Assembly: GCF_002154575.1 (NCBI RefSeq)
Contig: NZ_MUBA01000099.1
Span: 1 to 35,476 of the forward strand
Source of the DNA: Streptomyces bobili
Lineage (GTDB): Bacteria; Actinomycetota; Actinomycetes; Streptomycetales; Streptomycetaceae
Reading direction: 5' to 3'
DNA: 35,476 nucleotides
The position numbers and the translations under genes were made by a program. Of this stretch, positions 15,188 through 21,694 are shown piece after piece. The notes beneath the pieces were generated by a model. That model searched no databases. It worked only from the letters and a program-made list of their open reading frames with translations, and was not told where the DNA came from. The first letter of the stretch is position 1, and every line of letters begins with the position of its first letter.

Positions 15188-15841
15188 GTGGAAGACACCA
15201 TCGCGGGCGCCGAGGCCACCCAGATCCCGAAGCAGCGCGGAGAATCGCTGCTGGAGACCGCTGTTCGCTACGCCGAAGAACGTCACTGGGACGTCTTCCC
15301 CGGCACCTGGCTGGAGGCCGTCGACGGGACGCAGCGCTGCTCCTGCGACGACCCGGCGTGTCCGGTGCCCGGGGCGCATCCGACCCGGCCCGAGTGGGCG
15401 ACGCAGGCCACGGGCAGCGCGACCGCCGCGCGGCGCATGTGGCAGAAGCAGCCGACCGCGTCGATCCTGCTCCCGACCGGGCGGACCTTCGACGCGATCT
15501 CCGTGCCGGAGACAGCCGGGTTCCTGGCGCTGGCGCGGATGGAGCGCATGGAGTCGACGCTGGGCCCCGTCACGTTGACGCCGGACCGGCGGATGCACTT
15601 CTTCGTCCTCCCCGGCGCTTCGGTCAAGGTGCCCGATCTCGTACGCAAGGTGGGATGGACGCTGTCCTCCCTCGACCTCGTCGTACTGGGCGAGGGGGCG
15701 TACGTGGCGGCGCCGCCCACCCGGTTCGGTTCACGGGGGGCCGTGCAGTGGGCCTGCCGGCCCACGCCCGCCAACCGGTGGCTGCCGGACGCGGAGGAGT
15801 TGATCTCGCCACTGGCGTACGCGTGCGGGAGGGACCGCTAG
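15188..15841 (+). CDS. prim-pol-like N-terminal domain protein
   Basis: The 217-residue product matches the bifunctional DNA primase/polymerase N-terminal domain seen in many actinobacterial proteins. A Cys cluster followed by G-x-H-P is present (CSCDDPACPVPGAHP, 51-65), as is the strand TASILLPTGRTFDAISVPETAG (90-111). In active prim-pol enzymes the equivalent strand carries two metal-binding acidic residues (D-x-D/E). Here FDAISVP keeps only one Asp, so catalysis is doubtful. No helicase domain follows. The GTG at 15188 (MEDTIAGAEATQ) is chosen by recollection of homologues; an in-frame GTG at 15164 adds eight residues, and neither has a clear ribosome site. It lies 56 bp ahead of an ABC transporter operon. 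Confidence 0.72.
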   Translation: MEDTIAGAEATQIPKQRGESLLETAVRYAEERHWDVFPGTWLEAVDGTQRCSCDDPACPVPGAHPTRPEWATQATGSATAARRMWQKQPTASILLPTGRTFDAISVPETAGFLALARMERMESTLGPVTLTPDRRMHFFVLPGASVKVPDLVRKVGWTLSSLDLVVLGEGAYVAAPPTRFGSRGAVQWACRPTPANRWLPDAEELISPLAYACGRDR

Positions 15842-15897
15842 GAGCCGCCCCGCTGCGCGTCCCTTCGGAGCACGGCGGGCCGCCGTAGGGTGCAGCC

Positions 15898-16665
15898 ATG
15901 ACGTCCGTGCGCGTACGAAACCTCTGGAAGCGGTTCGGGCGACAGGTGGCCGTCGCCGGGATCGATCTCGACCTGCCCGCGGGGAAGTTCATCGGGCTGG
16001 TCGGGCCCAACGGGGCCGGGAAGACCACGACGCTGTCGATGGTGACCGGGCTGCTGCGGCCCGACCAGGGCACGGTGGAGGTGGTCGGGCACGACGTGTG
16101 GCGGGACCCGGTCGAGGTGAAGGCCCGGATCGGGGTGCTGCCCGAGGGACTGCGGCTGTTCGAGCGGCTGTCCGGGCGTGAACTCCTGAGGTACACCGGC
16201 CTGTTGCGGGGACTGCCCGGTGCCGAGGTCGAGAGGCGGGCGACCCAGCTGCTCGGCGTCCTCGACCTCGCCGGCGCGCAGCACAAGCTCGTCGTCGACT
16301 ACTCGACCGGGATGCGCAAGAAGATCGGGCTCGCGGCCGCGCTGCTGCACAATCCCGAGGTGCTGTTCCTCGACGAGCCGTTCGAGGGCGTGGACCCGGT
16401 GTCCGCGCAGATCATCCGCGGGGTGCTGGAGCGGTACACGGCGTCCGGCGCCACGGTCGTCTTCTCCTCCCACGTCATGGAGCTGGTCGAGTCGCTGTGC
16501 GACTGGGTGGCCGTGATGGCGGCCGGCCGTATCCGGGCCCACGGCACGCTGGCGGAGGTGCGTGGGTCGGCGCCCTCGCTGCAGCGGGCGTTCCTCGAAC
16601 TCGTCGGCGCCGAGGGCCGCGACACCGGCTCCGACCTCGACTGGCTGGGCGGCGGCGCCCGGTGA
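15898..16665 (+). CDS. ABC transporter ATP-binding protein
   Basis: The 255-residue ATPase powers the membrane protein encoded next. Walker A is GPNGAGKT (36-43), the signature is a variant YSTGMRKK (135-142), Walker B is VLFLDEP (155-161) with the catalytic Glu160, and the switch His192 lies in SSHVMEL. An STGM signature in place of LSGGQ is common in ABC-2-type (drug, Na+ or polysaccharide) exporters. The C-terminal extension of about 40 residues is polar. The ATG at 15898 is preceded only by a weak purine stretch. The stop overlaps the permease GTG (GTGA), so the two are translationally coupled. The substrate is unknown. Confidence 0.93.
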   Translation: MTSVRVRNLWKRFGRQVAVAGIDLDLPAGKFIGLVGPNGAGKTTTLSMVTGLLRPDQGTVEVVGHDVWRDPVEVKARIGVLPEGLRLFERLSGRELLRYTGLLRGLPGAEVERRATQLLGVLDLAGAQHKLVVDYSTGMRKKIGLAAALLHNPEVLFLDEPFEGVDPVSAQIIRGVLERYTASGATVVFSSHVMELVESLCDWVAVMAAGRIRAHGTLAEVRGSAPSLQRAFLELVGAEGRDTGSDLDWLGGGAR

Positions 16666-18251
16666 CCGGGCTGACCTCCACCGTCGTACGGCTGAAGCTG
16701 GCGCTGTTGCGCAACGGGCTGCGGCAGTCCGGTGGGCGGCGGGCCGCGTACGTCGCCTCGGCGGTCGTCACCCTGCTGTTCGCCGCGTTGCAGCTGATCG
16801 GGCTGATCGCGCTGCGCGGACATGAGCACGCGGCGTCGCTGGTGGTGCTGCTGGTGGCGGTGCTGGGGCTGGGGTGGGCGGTGATGCCGTTGTTCTTCCC
16901 GAGCGGCGACGAGACGCTGGACCCGACCCGGCTGGTGATGCTGCCGCTGCGGCCCCGGCCGCTGGTGCGGGCGCTGCTGGCGGCCTCGCTGGTGGGCGTC
17001 GGGCCGCTGTTCACGGTGCTGATGCTGGTGGGCTCGGTGATCGCCGTCGCACACGGCGCGTTCGCCTACGTCCTGTCGGCGCCCGCCGTCCTGCTCGGGC
17101 TGTTGGTGTGCGTGGCGTTCGCGCGGGCCGTGGCCACCGCCAACATCCGGCTGCTGACCAGCCGCAGGGGCCGTGACCTGGCGGTGCTGAGCGGGCTGGT
17201 CATCGCGGTCGGCGCGCAGATCGTCAACTTCGGCGCGCAGCGGCTGGGTTCGGCGGGCCTCGGACAGCTCGATCCGGCGGCGGACGTACTGGCCTGGGTG
17301 CCACCCGCCTCCGCGGTCGGCGCCCTGGACGCGGCGAGCGAGGGGGCGTACGGCATCGCGGTCGGGCGACTGGTGGTGAGCGCGGGGGCGCTGGCACTGC
17401 TGGTGGCGCTGTGGGCGCGGACCCTGACCCGGCTGATGACCGCGCCGGACGGCTCCACCCTCCAGGCCGCCGAACCGGCCGCCCGGGACCGGCGGACCTC
17501 GGCGGGGCTGCGGCGCCTGCTGCCGGGCGGGCGCACCGGCACGGTCATGGAGCGCAGCCTGCGCTATGTCTGGCGCGATCCCAAGACCAAGGCGGCCTGG
17601 GTGACCTCGCTGGCCATCGGCCTGATCGTGCCCGTGTTCAACGCGCTCCAGGGCACCGGCTCGATCTACTTCGCCTGTTTCGCCGCCGGGATGCTCGGCA
17701 TCCAGATGTACAACCAGTTCGGCCAGGACACCTCCGCCTTCTGGATGGTCGCGCTGACCATCTCCTCGACCCGCGACGCCTACGTCGAACTGCGCGCGCG
17801 TGCCCTGGCACTGCTGCTGATCACCCTGCCGTACGCGACGCTGGTGACCGTCCTGACGACGGCCCTGCTCGGCGACTGGGCGAGACTGCCGGAGGCGCTC
17901 GGGCTGTCCTTCGCGCTGCTGGGCGCGATGCTGGCGACCGGCGCCTGGACCTCGGCCCGCTTCCCGTACTCCATCCCGCAGGAGGGCCACAAGAACGTGG
18001 CCCCCGGTCAGGCGGGGCTGGCGTGGATCTCGATCCTCGGCGGCATGGTGGCCGCCGCCCTGCTCTGCGCCCCGGTCATCGCCGTGACGGTCTGGCTGAA
18101 CGTCAGTGCGGGCGGCGACCGGTGGAGTTGGGCGCTGCTACCGCTGGGGGCGGCGTACGGAGCCTCGGTCACGCTGCTGGGCCTGCGCCTCGCGGCGCCG
18201 CGCACGGCGGCCCGCCTGCCGGAGATCCTGACGGCGGTGAGCAGGGGCTGA
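16662..18251 (+). CDS. ABC-2-type transporter permease
   Basis: The 529-residue integral membrane protein has roughly 12 hydrophobic segments, among them AAYVASAVVTLLFAALQLIGLIAL, SLVVLLVAVLGLGWAVMPLFF and ALLAASLVGVGPLFTVLMLVG. A late cluster includes LPYATLVTVLTTALLGD and AGLAWISILGGMVAAALLCAPVIAVTV. A cytoplasmic loop near residues 270-310 (SLRYVWRDPKTKAAW) separates two halves, consistent with a fused ABC-2 permease that needs one ATPase. It starts at the GTG overlapping the ATPase stop. A hairpin (18277-18300) follows the stop. The export substrate cannot be told from sequence. Confidence 0.9.
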   Translation: MTGLTSTVVRLKLALLRNGLRQSGGRRAAYVASAVVTLLFAALQLIGLIALRGHEHAASLVVLLVAVLGLGWAVMPLFFPSGDETLDPTRLVMLPLRPRPLVRALLAASLVGVGPLFTVLMLVGSVIAVAHGAFAYVLSAPAVLLGLLVCVAFARAVATANIRLLTSRRGRDLAVLSGLVIAVGAQIVNFGAQRLGSAGLGQLDPAADVLAWVPPASAVGALDAASEGAYGIAVGRLVVSAGALALLVALWARTLTRLMTAPDGSTLQAAEPAARDRRTSAGLRRLLPGGRTGTVMERSLRYVWRDPKTKAAWVTSLAIGLIVPVFNALQGTGSIYFACFAAGMLGIQMYNQFGQDTSAFWMVALTISSTRDAYVELRARALALLLITLPYATLVTVLTTALLGDWARLPEALGLSFALLGAMLATGAWTSARFPYSIPQEGHKNVAPGQAGLAWISILGGMVAAALLCAPVIAVTVWLNVSAGGDRWSWALLPLGAAYGASVTLLGLRLAAPRTAARLPEILTAVSRG

Positions 18252-18276
18252 GGGGCCCTCCCTGGCTCTCCGGGCT

Positions 18277-18300
18277 CCTGCGGCGGGCTCCTGCCGCGGG
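18277..18300 (+). terminator. hairpin terminator after the ABC operon
   Basis: CCTGCGGC (18277-18284) pairs with GCCGCGGG (18293-18300) through an 8-bp stem with one G-U pair. It starts 26 bp after the permease stop. Confidence 0.45.
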
Positions 18301-18323
18301 CTTCCGCGCTCCTGCTTCCGGGT

Positions 18324-18373
18324 CCCCGTCAGCCCGCGTCCGCCCCCGTCAGCCCCCGTCCGCCCGCGTCCGC
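18324..18373. repeat. two-and-a-half copies of a 20-bp repeat
   Basis: CCCCGTCAGCCCGCGTCCGC at 18324-18343 is followed by a copy with one change at 18344-18363, then a 10-bp partial copy ending at the hydrolase stop codon (18374). Confidence 0.75.
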
Positions 18374-19366
18374 TCAGCGTGCGAGCACGCCGTCCAGGAA
18401 CGGCTCGATCGCCTCGCGCCAGCCCTCCGGCTGGTCGTAGTGGACGAGGTGACCGGCGTCGGTGACCTCCGCGTACTCACCGAGCGGCAGCACCCGCACC
18501 ATCTCCTGCGCCTCCGCGCGCCCCAGCTCGCCGTCCAGTCCGCGGACCACCAGGGTGGGGCAGCGGACCTGGGTGAGTTCCTCCCAGTGGGCGTCGTAGA
18601 CCCAGGTCTCGCGGGACTTCAGCATCTGCTCGGGTTCGAAGACGGGACGCCAGCCGTCGGGGGACTCCTGCATCACCTCGGCGTAGAACTCGCCACGCGC
18701 CGGGTTGGGCCGCTCGACCCAGGGGTCGTCCTCGCCGAACCACTTGCGGACGTCGGCGAGGGTCGCGAAGGGGACGGGCCACGACTCGAACCAGTCGGCC
18801 CACTCGCGCTGCGAGGCCGCGCCGAGTGCGGAGGCCCGCATGTCGCAGATGATCAGTCCGGAGACCAGGTCGGGGCGCTTTGCGGCGAGCTGCCAGGCGG
18901 TCAGGGCGCCCATCGCGTGGCCGATCAGGACGGCGGGGCCGAGGCCGAGCTGTTCGAGGGCGGCTTCGGCGTCCTCGACGTACGCCTCACGGGTGAAGGC
19001 GGCCTTCGGCGGCTTCTCGCTCCGGCCGTGCCCCCGCTGGTCGAGGGCGACCGCGCGGTGCCGCTCGGAGAGCCAGCGGGCGGTGGACGCCCAGTGCGAG
19101 GCGCGGCCCATCAGGCCGTGCAGTAAGAACACGCCGGTGGTGCGCTCGGGTGACGCCGTCGGCTCGGACCGGGCCCCGTCCTCCGCGCTCGGCTCGCCGG
19201 TCGGCTGGCGGCCGGCCGACTGGACCGGAATCAAGGCTTCCGACCTGTTGTCCGTCGGGTGCCCGGCGTCCTTCCTGTCGGTCGGGTCCTTCTTGGGCGG
19301 GTCGCCGAACTCCCAGGCCGCCAGGCTCACGCCACCGGCCCCGATCACGTCGATGCGTCGCGCCAT
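18374..19366 (-). CDS. alpha/beta hydrolase-fold protein lacking the nucleophile Ser
   Basis: The 330-residue protein has the alpha/beta hydrolase core. The oxyanion-loop motif is LLHGLMG (81-87), DQRGHGRSEKP (109-119) is the usual second strand, and His306 sits in TDAGHLVHY. The nucleophile elbow, normally GHSMG, reads GHAMG (149-153) with Ala151 encoded by GCG, one base from the serine codon TCG. Ordinary esterase chemistry is therefore not expected; a lyase, cofactor-independent or non-catalytic role is possible. Between strands one and two, residues about 22-77 form a polar, probably disordered insert. The ATG at 19366 (MARRIDVIG) is preferred; its ribosome site is weak. The gene is monocistronic and leftward. 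Confidence 0.85.
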   Translation of the reverse strand: MARRIDVIGAGGVSLAAWEFGDPPKKDPTDRKDAGHPTDNRSEALIPVQSAGRQPTGEPSAEDGARSEPTASPERTTGVFLLHGLMGRASHWASTARWLSERHRAVALDQRGHGRSEKPPKAAFTREAYVEDAEAALEQLGLGPAVLIGHAMGALTAWQLAAKRPDLVSGLIICDMRASALGAASQREWADWFESWPVPFATLADVRKWFGEDDPWVERPNPARGEFYAEVMQESPDGWRPVFEPEQMLKSRETWVYDAHWEELTQVRCPTLVVRGLDGELGRAEAQEMVRVLPLGEYAEVTDAGHLVHYDQPEGWREAIEPFLDGVLAR

Positions 19367-19373
19367 AGGTCCA

Positions 19374-19414
19374 GGCACCCCCCTCGCTCCGCTCGGACCC
19401 CTCGCTCCCGCTCG
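19374..19414. repeat. 17-bp tandem repeat related to Streptomyces small repeats
   Basis: CCCTCGCTCCGCTCGGA (19381-19397) is followed directly by CCCTCGCTCCCGCTCGA (19398-19414). The reverse complement carries CGAGCGGAG-CGAGGGGGGTGCC, resembling the core of the element at 8107-8154. Confidence 0.6.
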
Positions 19415-19559
19415 AGCCGGCCGGTCCGGTCACCCTCGTGTCTGCCGTCGTACCGCTGTGCCGCTTATTTCACCCGCAGGCTATCGAATACTCATTCGAA
19501 GAAACCCGCTTCCGCGAGCAACACCCCTCGTTCGAGTGACCATGCTCAAGGAATGATCG

Positions 19560-19694
19560 CCGCTGCCCGGGGGAGACCTTCAGCGGGAGGCGGACCGCTC
19601 GGGGAAAACGGTCCGAGGGGACCGACCTTGAGAGCTCGGGGCTCCAGGTCGGAACAGGGGAGGACAGGCCCCGGCGCCGCGAGGCGCCGGGGCC
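19560..19694. ncRNA. candidate structured RNA of four consecutive hairpins
   Basis: Four stems follow one another: 19560-19565 with 19581-19586 (6 bp), 19591-19597 with 19609-19615 (7 bp), 19622-19628 with 19646-19652 (7 bp), and 19667-19678 with 19683-19694 (12 bp, GCGA loop). On the plus strand the loops and linkers carry G-runs; on the minus strand they are C-runs, as in actinobacterial small RNAs that target G-rich ribosome sites. The strand is therefore unresolved. The strongest hairpin at the right end favours a plus-strand transcript ending there. No promoter was convincing. Confidence 0.35.
19667..19694. terminator. perfect 12-bp hairpin with GCGA tetraloop
   Basis: GGCCCCGGCGCC, loop GCGA, GGCGCCGGGGCC. 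This is the most stable hairpin noticed in the window, lying about 190 bp beyond the dmdR1 stop. No U-run is present on either side. Confidence 0.6.
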
Positions 19695-19885
19695 CTCCCA
19701 TGATCTGCGGCACATCGTCCCGCCCCCTCAGGTCATATGCCTCACGCGACAGACTGGCACGCGCAGCGCCGGAGCGCTGCGATTCGACACAGGGAATCAC
19801 CGATTCGGCCACATCGACAGAACGCCTCAACTACACCGACAGCCCCACGAGTTGAACAACGCTCAGCATTTCGCCCCTGCTCGGG

Positions 19886-20578
19886 TCAACGCTTGGCGAC
19901 GAACACGTGGGAGGCGACGTCCGCCTCCAGCTCGGCCGCCTCACCCCCGCTGCCCACCAGCACACCGCCGGCCGACTCGGTCACGCTCACCACCGAGCCC
20001 GGCTGCACACCGGCCCGCCGCAGCGTGTACATGAGCTGCGCGTCCGTCTGGATCGGCTCGCCGATGCGGCGGACGACGACCGTCTTGCCCTCCAGGCCCG
20101 GGTCCAGGTCGGCGAGCGACACCATGCCCTCGTCCAGGAACGGGTCGGCGATCTCCTTCTCCCCCAACTCCTCCAGACCCGGGATCGGGTTGCCGTACGG
20201 CGACTCGGTGGGGTGGCGCAGCAGCTCCAGGACCCGGCGCTCGACGGCCTCGCTCATCACGTGCTCCCAGCGGCACGCCTCCGCGTGGACCTGCTCCCAC
20301 TCCAGGCCGATCACGTCGACGAGGAGGCACTCGGCCAGGCGGTGCTTGCGCATCACGCGCGTGGCGAGGCGGCGGCCCTCGTCCGTCAGCTCCAGGTGCC
20401 GGTCGCTGGCCACGGAGACCAGGCCGTCCCGCTCCATGCGGGCCACCGTCTGGCTGACCGTCGGACCGCTCTGGTCGAGCCGCTCCGCGATCCGGGCGCG
20501 CATGGGGACCACACCTTCCTCCTCCAGCTCGAGGATGGTGCGGAGATACATCTCCGTGGTGTCGATCAGTCCGGACAT
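19886..20578 (-). CDS. dmdR1: iron-dependent DtxR-family repressor DmdR1
   Basis: The 230-residue regulator represses siderophore and iron-uptake genes when loaded with Fe(II). The N-terminal winged helix (about 1-70) includes RIAERLDQSGPTVSQTVARMERDGL. Metal-site residues match DtxR exactly: site 2 is Met10, Cys102, Glu105 and His106, and site 1 is His79, Glu83 and His98. A C-terminal SH3-like domain (about 150-230) follows. Length and sequence agree with the S. coelicolor DmdR1 I recall (230 residues). The ATG at 20578 has AAGGGG 5 nt upstream. A DasR-like box lies in the shared upstream gap, and a long reading frame runs antisense across the gene. No iron box was seen in its own promoter region. 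Confidence 0.95.
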   Translation of the reverse strand: MSGLIDTTEMYLRTILELEEEGVVPMRARIAERLDQSGPTVSQTVARMERDGLVSVASDRHLELTDEGRRLATRVMRKHRLAECLLVDVIGLEWEQVHAEACRWEHVMSEAVERRVLELLRHPTESPYGNPIPGLEELGEKEIADPFLDEGMVSLADLDPGLEGKTVVVRRIGEPIQTDAQLMYTLRRAGVQPGSVVSVTESAGGVLVGSGGEAAELEADVASHVFVAKR

Positions 20579-20665
20579 ACGTGCCCCTTGATGAGATTGC
20601 CGGAGGCTGGACGGCTCTCCGGCTCGTGCGCTGGCCCTGGCTTCAATTCTGCCGGATACCACTGA
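19907..20665 (+). other. antisense reading frame over dmdR1 (adm-like)
   Basis: A 252-codon frame runs opposite to dmdR1 across nearly its whole length. In S. coelicolor an antiparallel gene overlapping dmdR1, named adm, was reported to affect siderophores and antibiotics. The frame here may be its counterpart. Long antisense frames are, however, frequent in GC-rich genes, and the product here is rich in His, Arg, Leu and Ala with no family match, so expression is unproven. Confidence 0.3.
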
Positions 20666-20821
20666 CAAGCGTGCCGCGCCGTGGAAACGAAGGCGTTACG
20701 CCAGGGTTCATGCCCCCCGCGGCGTCACCCCGGACGACCCTGCCACCTTCCCGGACGGCCGCGCACCTTCGCAGGGGGCGCCGCGGGCCGGTGGGGGCGG
20801 CCGTCCCCCTCCCCCGCCGTA

Positions 20822-20851
20822 TTGACAGCGCGCTGGTCCAGACCGCACGGT
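20822..20851 (+). promoter_or_regulatory. SigA-type promoter for the SIS gene
   Basis: TTGACA (20822-20827) is a perfect -35. CACGGT (20846-20851) lies 18 bp further and matches the -10 at its conserved A and T. The start would be near 20858, giving a leader of about 43 nt. Confidence 0.5.
20832..20847. promoter_or_regulatory. DasR-responsive element (dre) candidate
   Basis: GCTGGTCCAGACCGCA keeps the core TGGTC-C-AGACC of the DasR consensus ACTGGTCTAGACCAGT. It sits in the spacer of the SIS promoter, so bound DasR would block it. DasR, the N-acetylglucosamine-responsive GntR repressor, has been reported to act on dmdR1 in S. coelicolor, which fits this divergent position. Confidence 0.6.
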
Positions 20852-20900
20852 GATCCGCGACACGGACACGGACACCGGATACGGCAAAGGGGCCCCTCGG

Positions 20901-21656
20901 ATGAGTGACCGCACGCCCGCCGCGCAGTTCTTCGACGCCGCGATCGGCCTGTTGCAGCGGGTTCGCGACGAGGAGGCGGTGGCCGTCGAGGCCGCCGGTG
21001 TCCTCCTCGCCGACACCGTCGCCGCCGGCGGACGCCTCTTCGCCTTCGGCGCGGGCCACTCCTCGCTCGCCGCGCAGGACGTCGTCTACCGCGCGGGCGG
21101 TCTGGCCCTGATGAACCTGCTCGTCGTGCCGGGCGTCGTCGGCGTCGACGTCGTGCCCGCCACCCTCGGCTCCGCCCTGGAGCGCGTCGAGGGTCTGGCC
21201 GGCGCCGTCCTGGACACCTCGCCGGTGCGGGCGGGCGACGCCCTGGTGATCGTCTCGCTGTCGGGCCGCAACGCGCTGCCCGTGGAGATGGCCCTCAACG
21301 CGCGCGCCCTGGGCGTGAAGGTCATCGGCGTGACCTCGGTCGCGTACGCCACCGAGACGACGTCCCGGCATGTGTCGGGAACCTTCCTCAAGGATCACTG
21401 CGACCTCGTCCTCGACTCGAAGATCGCGGTCGGCGACGCCGAGTTGAGCCTCGACACCGTCCCCGCGCCCTTCGCGCCCGCGTCCACCGTCGTCACCTCG
21501 GCCCTCCTCCAGGCGGTCATGGCCACCGCGGCGGCCTCCCTCGCCGAACGCGGCATCGAACCCCCGCTGCTGCGCTCCGGCAACATCGACGGCGGCCACG
21601 AGTGGAACGGCCGGATCATGGACGAGTACCGGGACCGGATCTTCTACCGGCGCTGA
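20901..21656 (+). CDS. SIS-domain sugar-phosphate-binding protein (UPF0309 type)
   Basis: The 251-residue protein is a single sugar-isomerase (SIS) domain. LFAFGAGHSSLAAQDVVYRAGGL (46-68) is the first phosphosugar-binding loop, and ALVIVSLSGRNALPVEMALNARALGVKVIGVTS the second, with Ser-Leu-Ser-Gly-Arg-Asn at 119-124. It resembles the UPF0309 group, for which no reaction is firmly established; binding of an N-acetylhexosamine phosphate is plausible. The ATG at 20901 has AAAGGGG about 11 nt upstream. The DasR-like box in its promoter supports a link to aminosugar metabolism. It is divergent from dmdR1 and converges with the PAS gene 38 bp downstream. Confidence 0.88.
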   Translation: MSDRTPAAQFFDAAIGLLQRVRDEEAVAVEAAGVLLADTVAAGGRLFAFGAGHSSLAAQDVVYRAGGLALMNLLVVPGVVGVDVVPATLGSALERVEGLAGAVLDTSPVRAGDALVIVSLSGRNALPVEMALNARALGVKVIGVTSVAYATETTSRHVSGTFLKDHCDLVLDSKIAVGDAELSLDTVPAPFAPASTVVTSALLQAVMATAAASLAERGIEPPLLRSGNIDGGHEWNGRIMDEYRDRIFYRR

Positions 21657-21694
21657 GCCCGGGGAACGGCACCGGGTCGAGGGTCACGCGCGCG

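Larger units (their letters stand above)
19367..19885. other. 519-bp intergenic region with repeat and hairpin cluster
   Basis: The region lies upstream of the hydrolase and downstream of dmdR1. It contains a 17-bp tandem repeat next to the hydrolase start and a set of four hairpins (19560-19694). The remaining 19695-19885 shows no clear signal beyond being 3' of dmdR1. Short reading frames here have no family resemblance. Confidence 0.5.
20579..20900. other. 322-bp divergent control region of dmdR1 and the SIS gene
   Basis: A promoter with a DasR-like box faces the SIS gene (20822-20851). I did not find a convincing -35/-10 for dmdR1. Segments near 20745-20820 are GC-rich with local GGCCG/CGGCC repeats. 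No gene is evident. Confidence 0.5.

Noticed and set aside
19470..19830. Small minus-strand frames of 81 and 94 codons between the hydrolase and dmdR1
   Set aside because: No ribosome site, no family resemblance, and they overlap the hairpin cluster.
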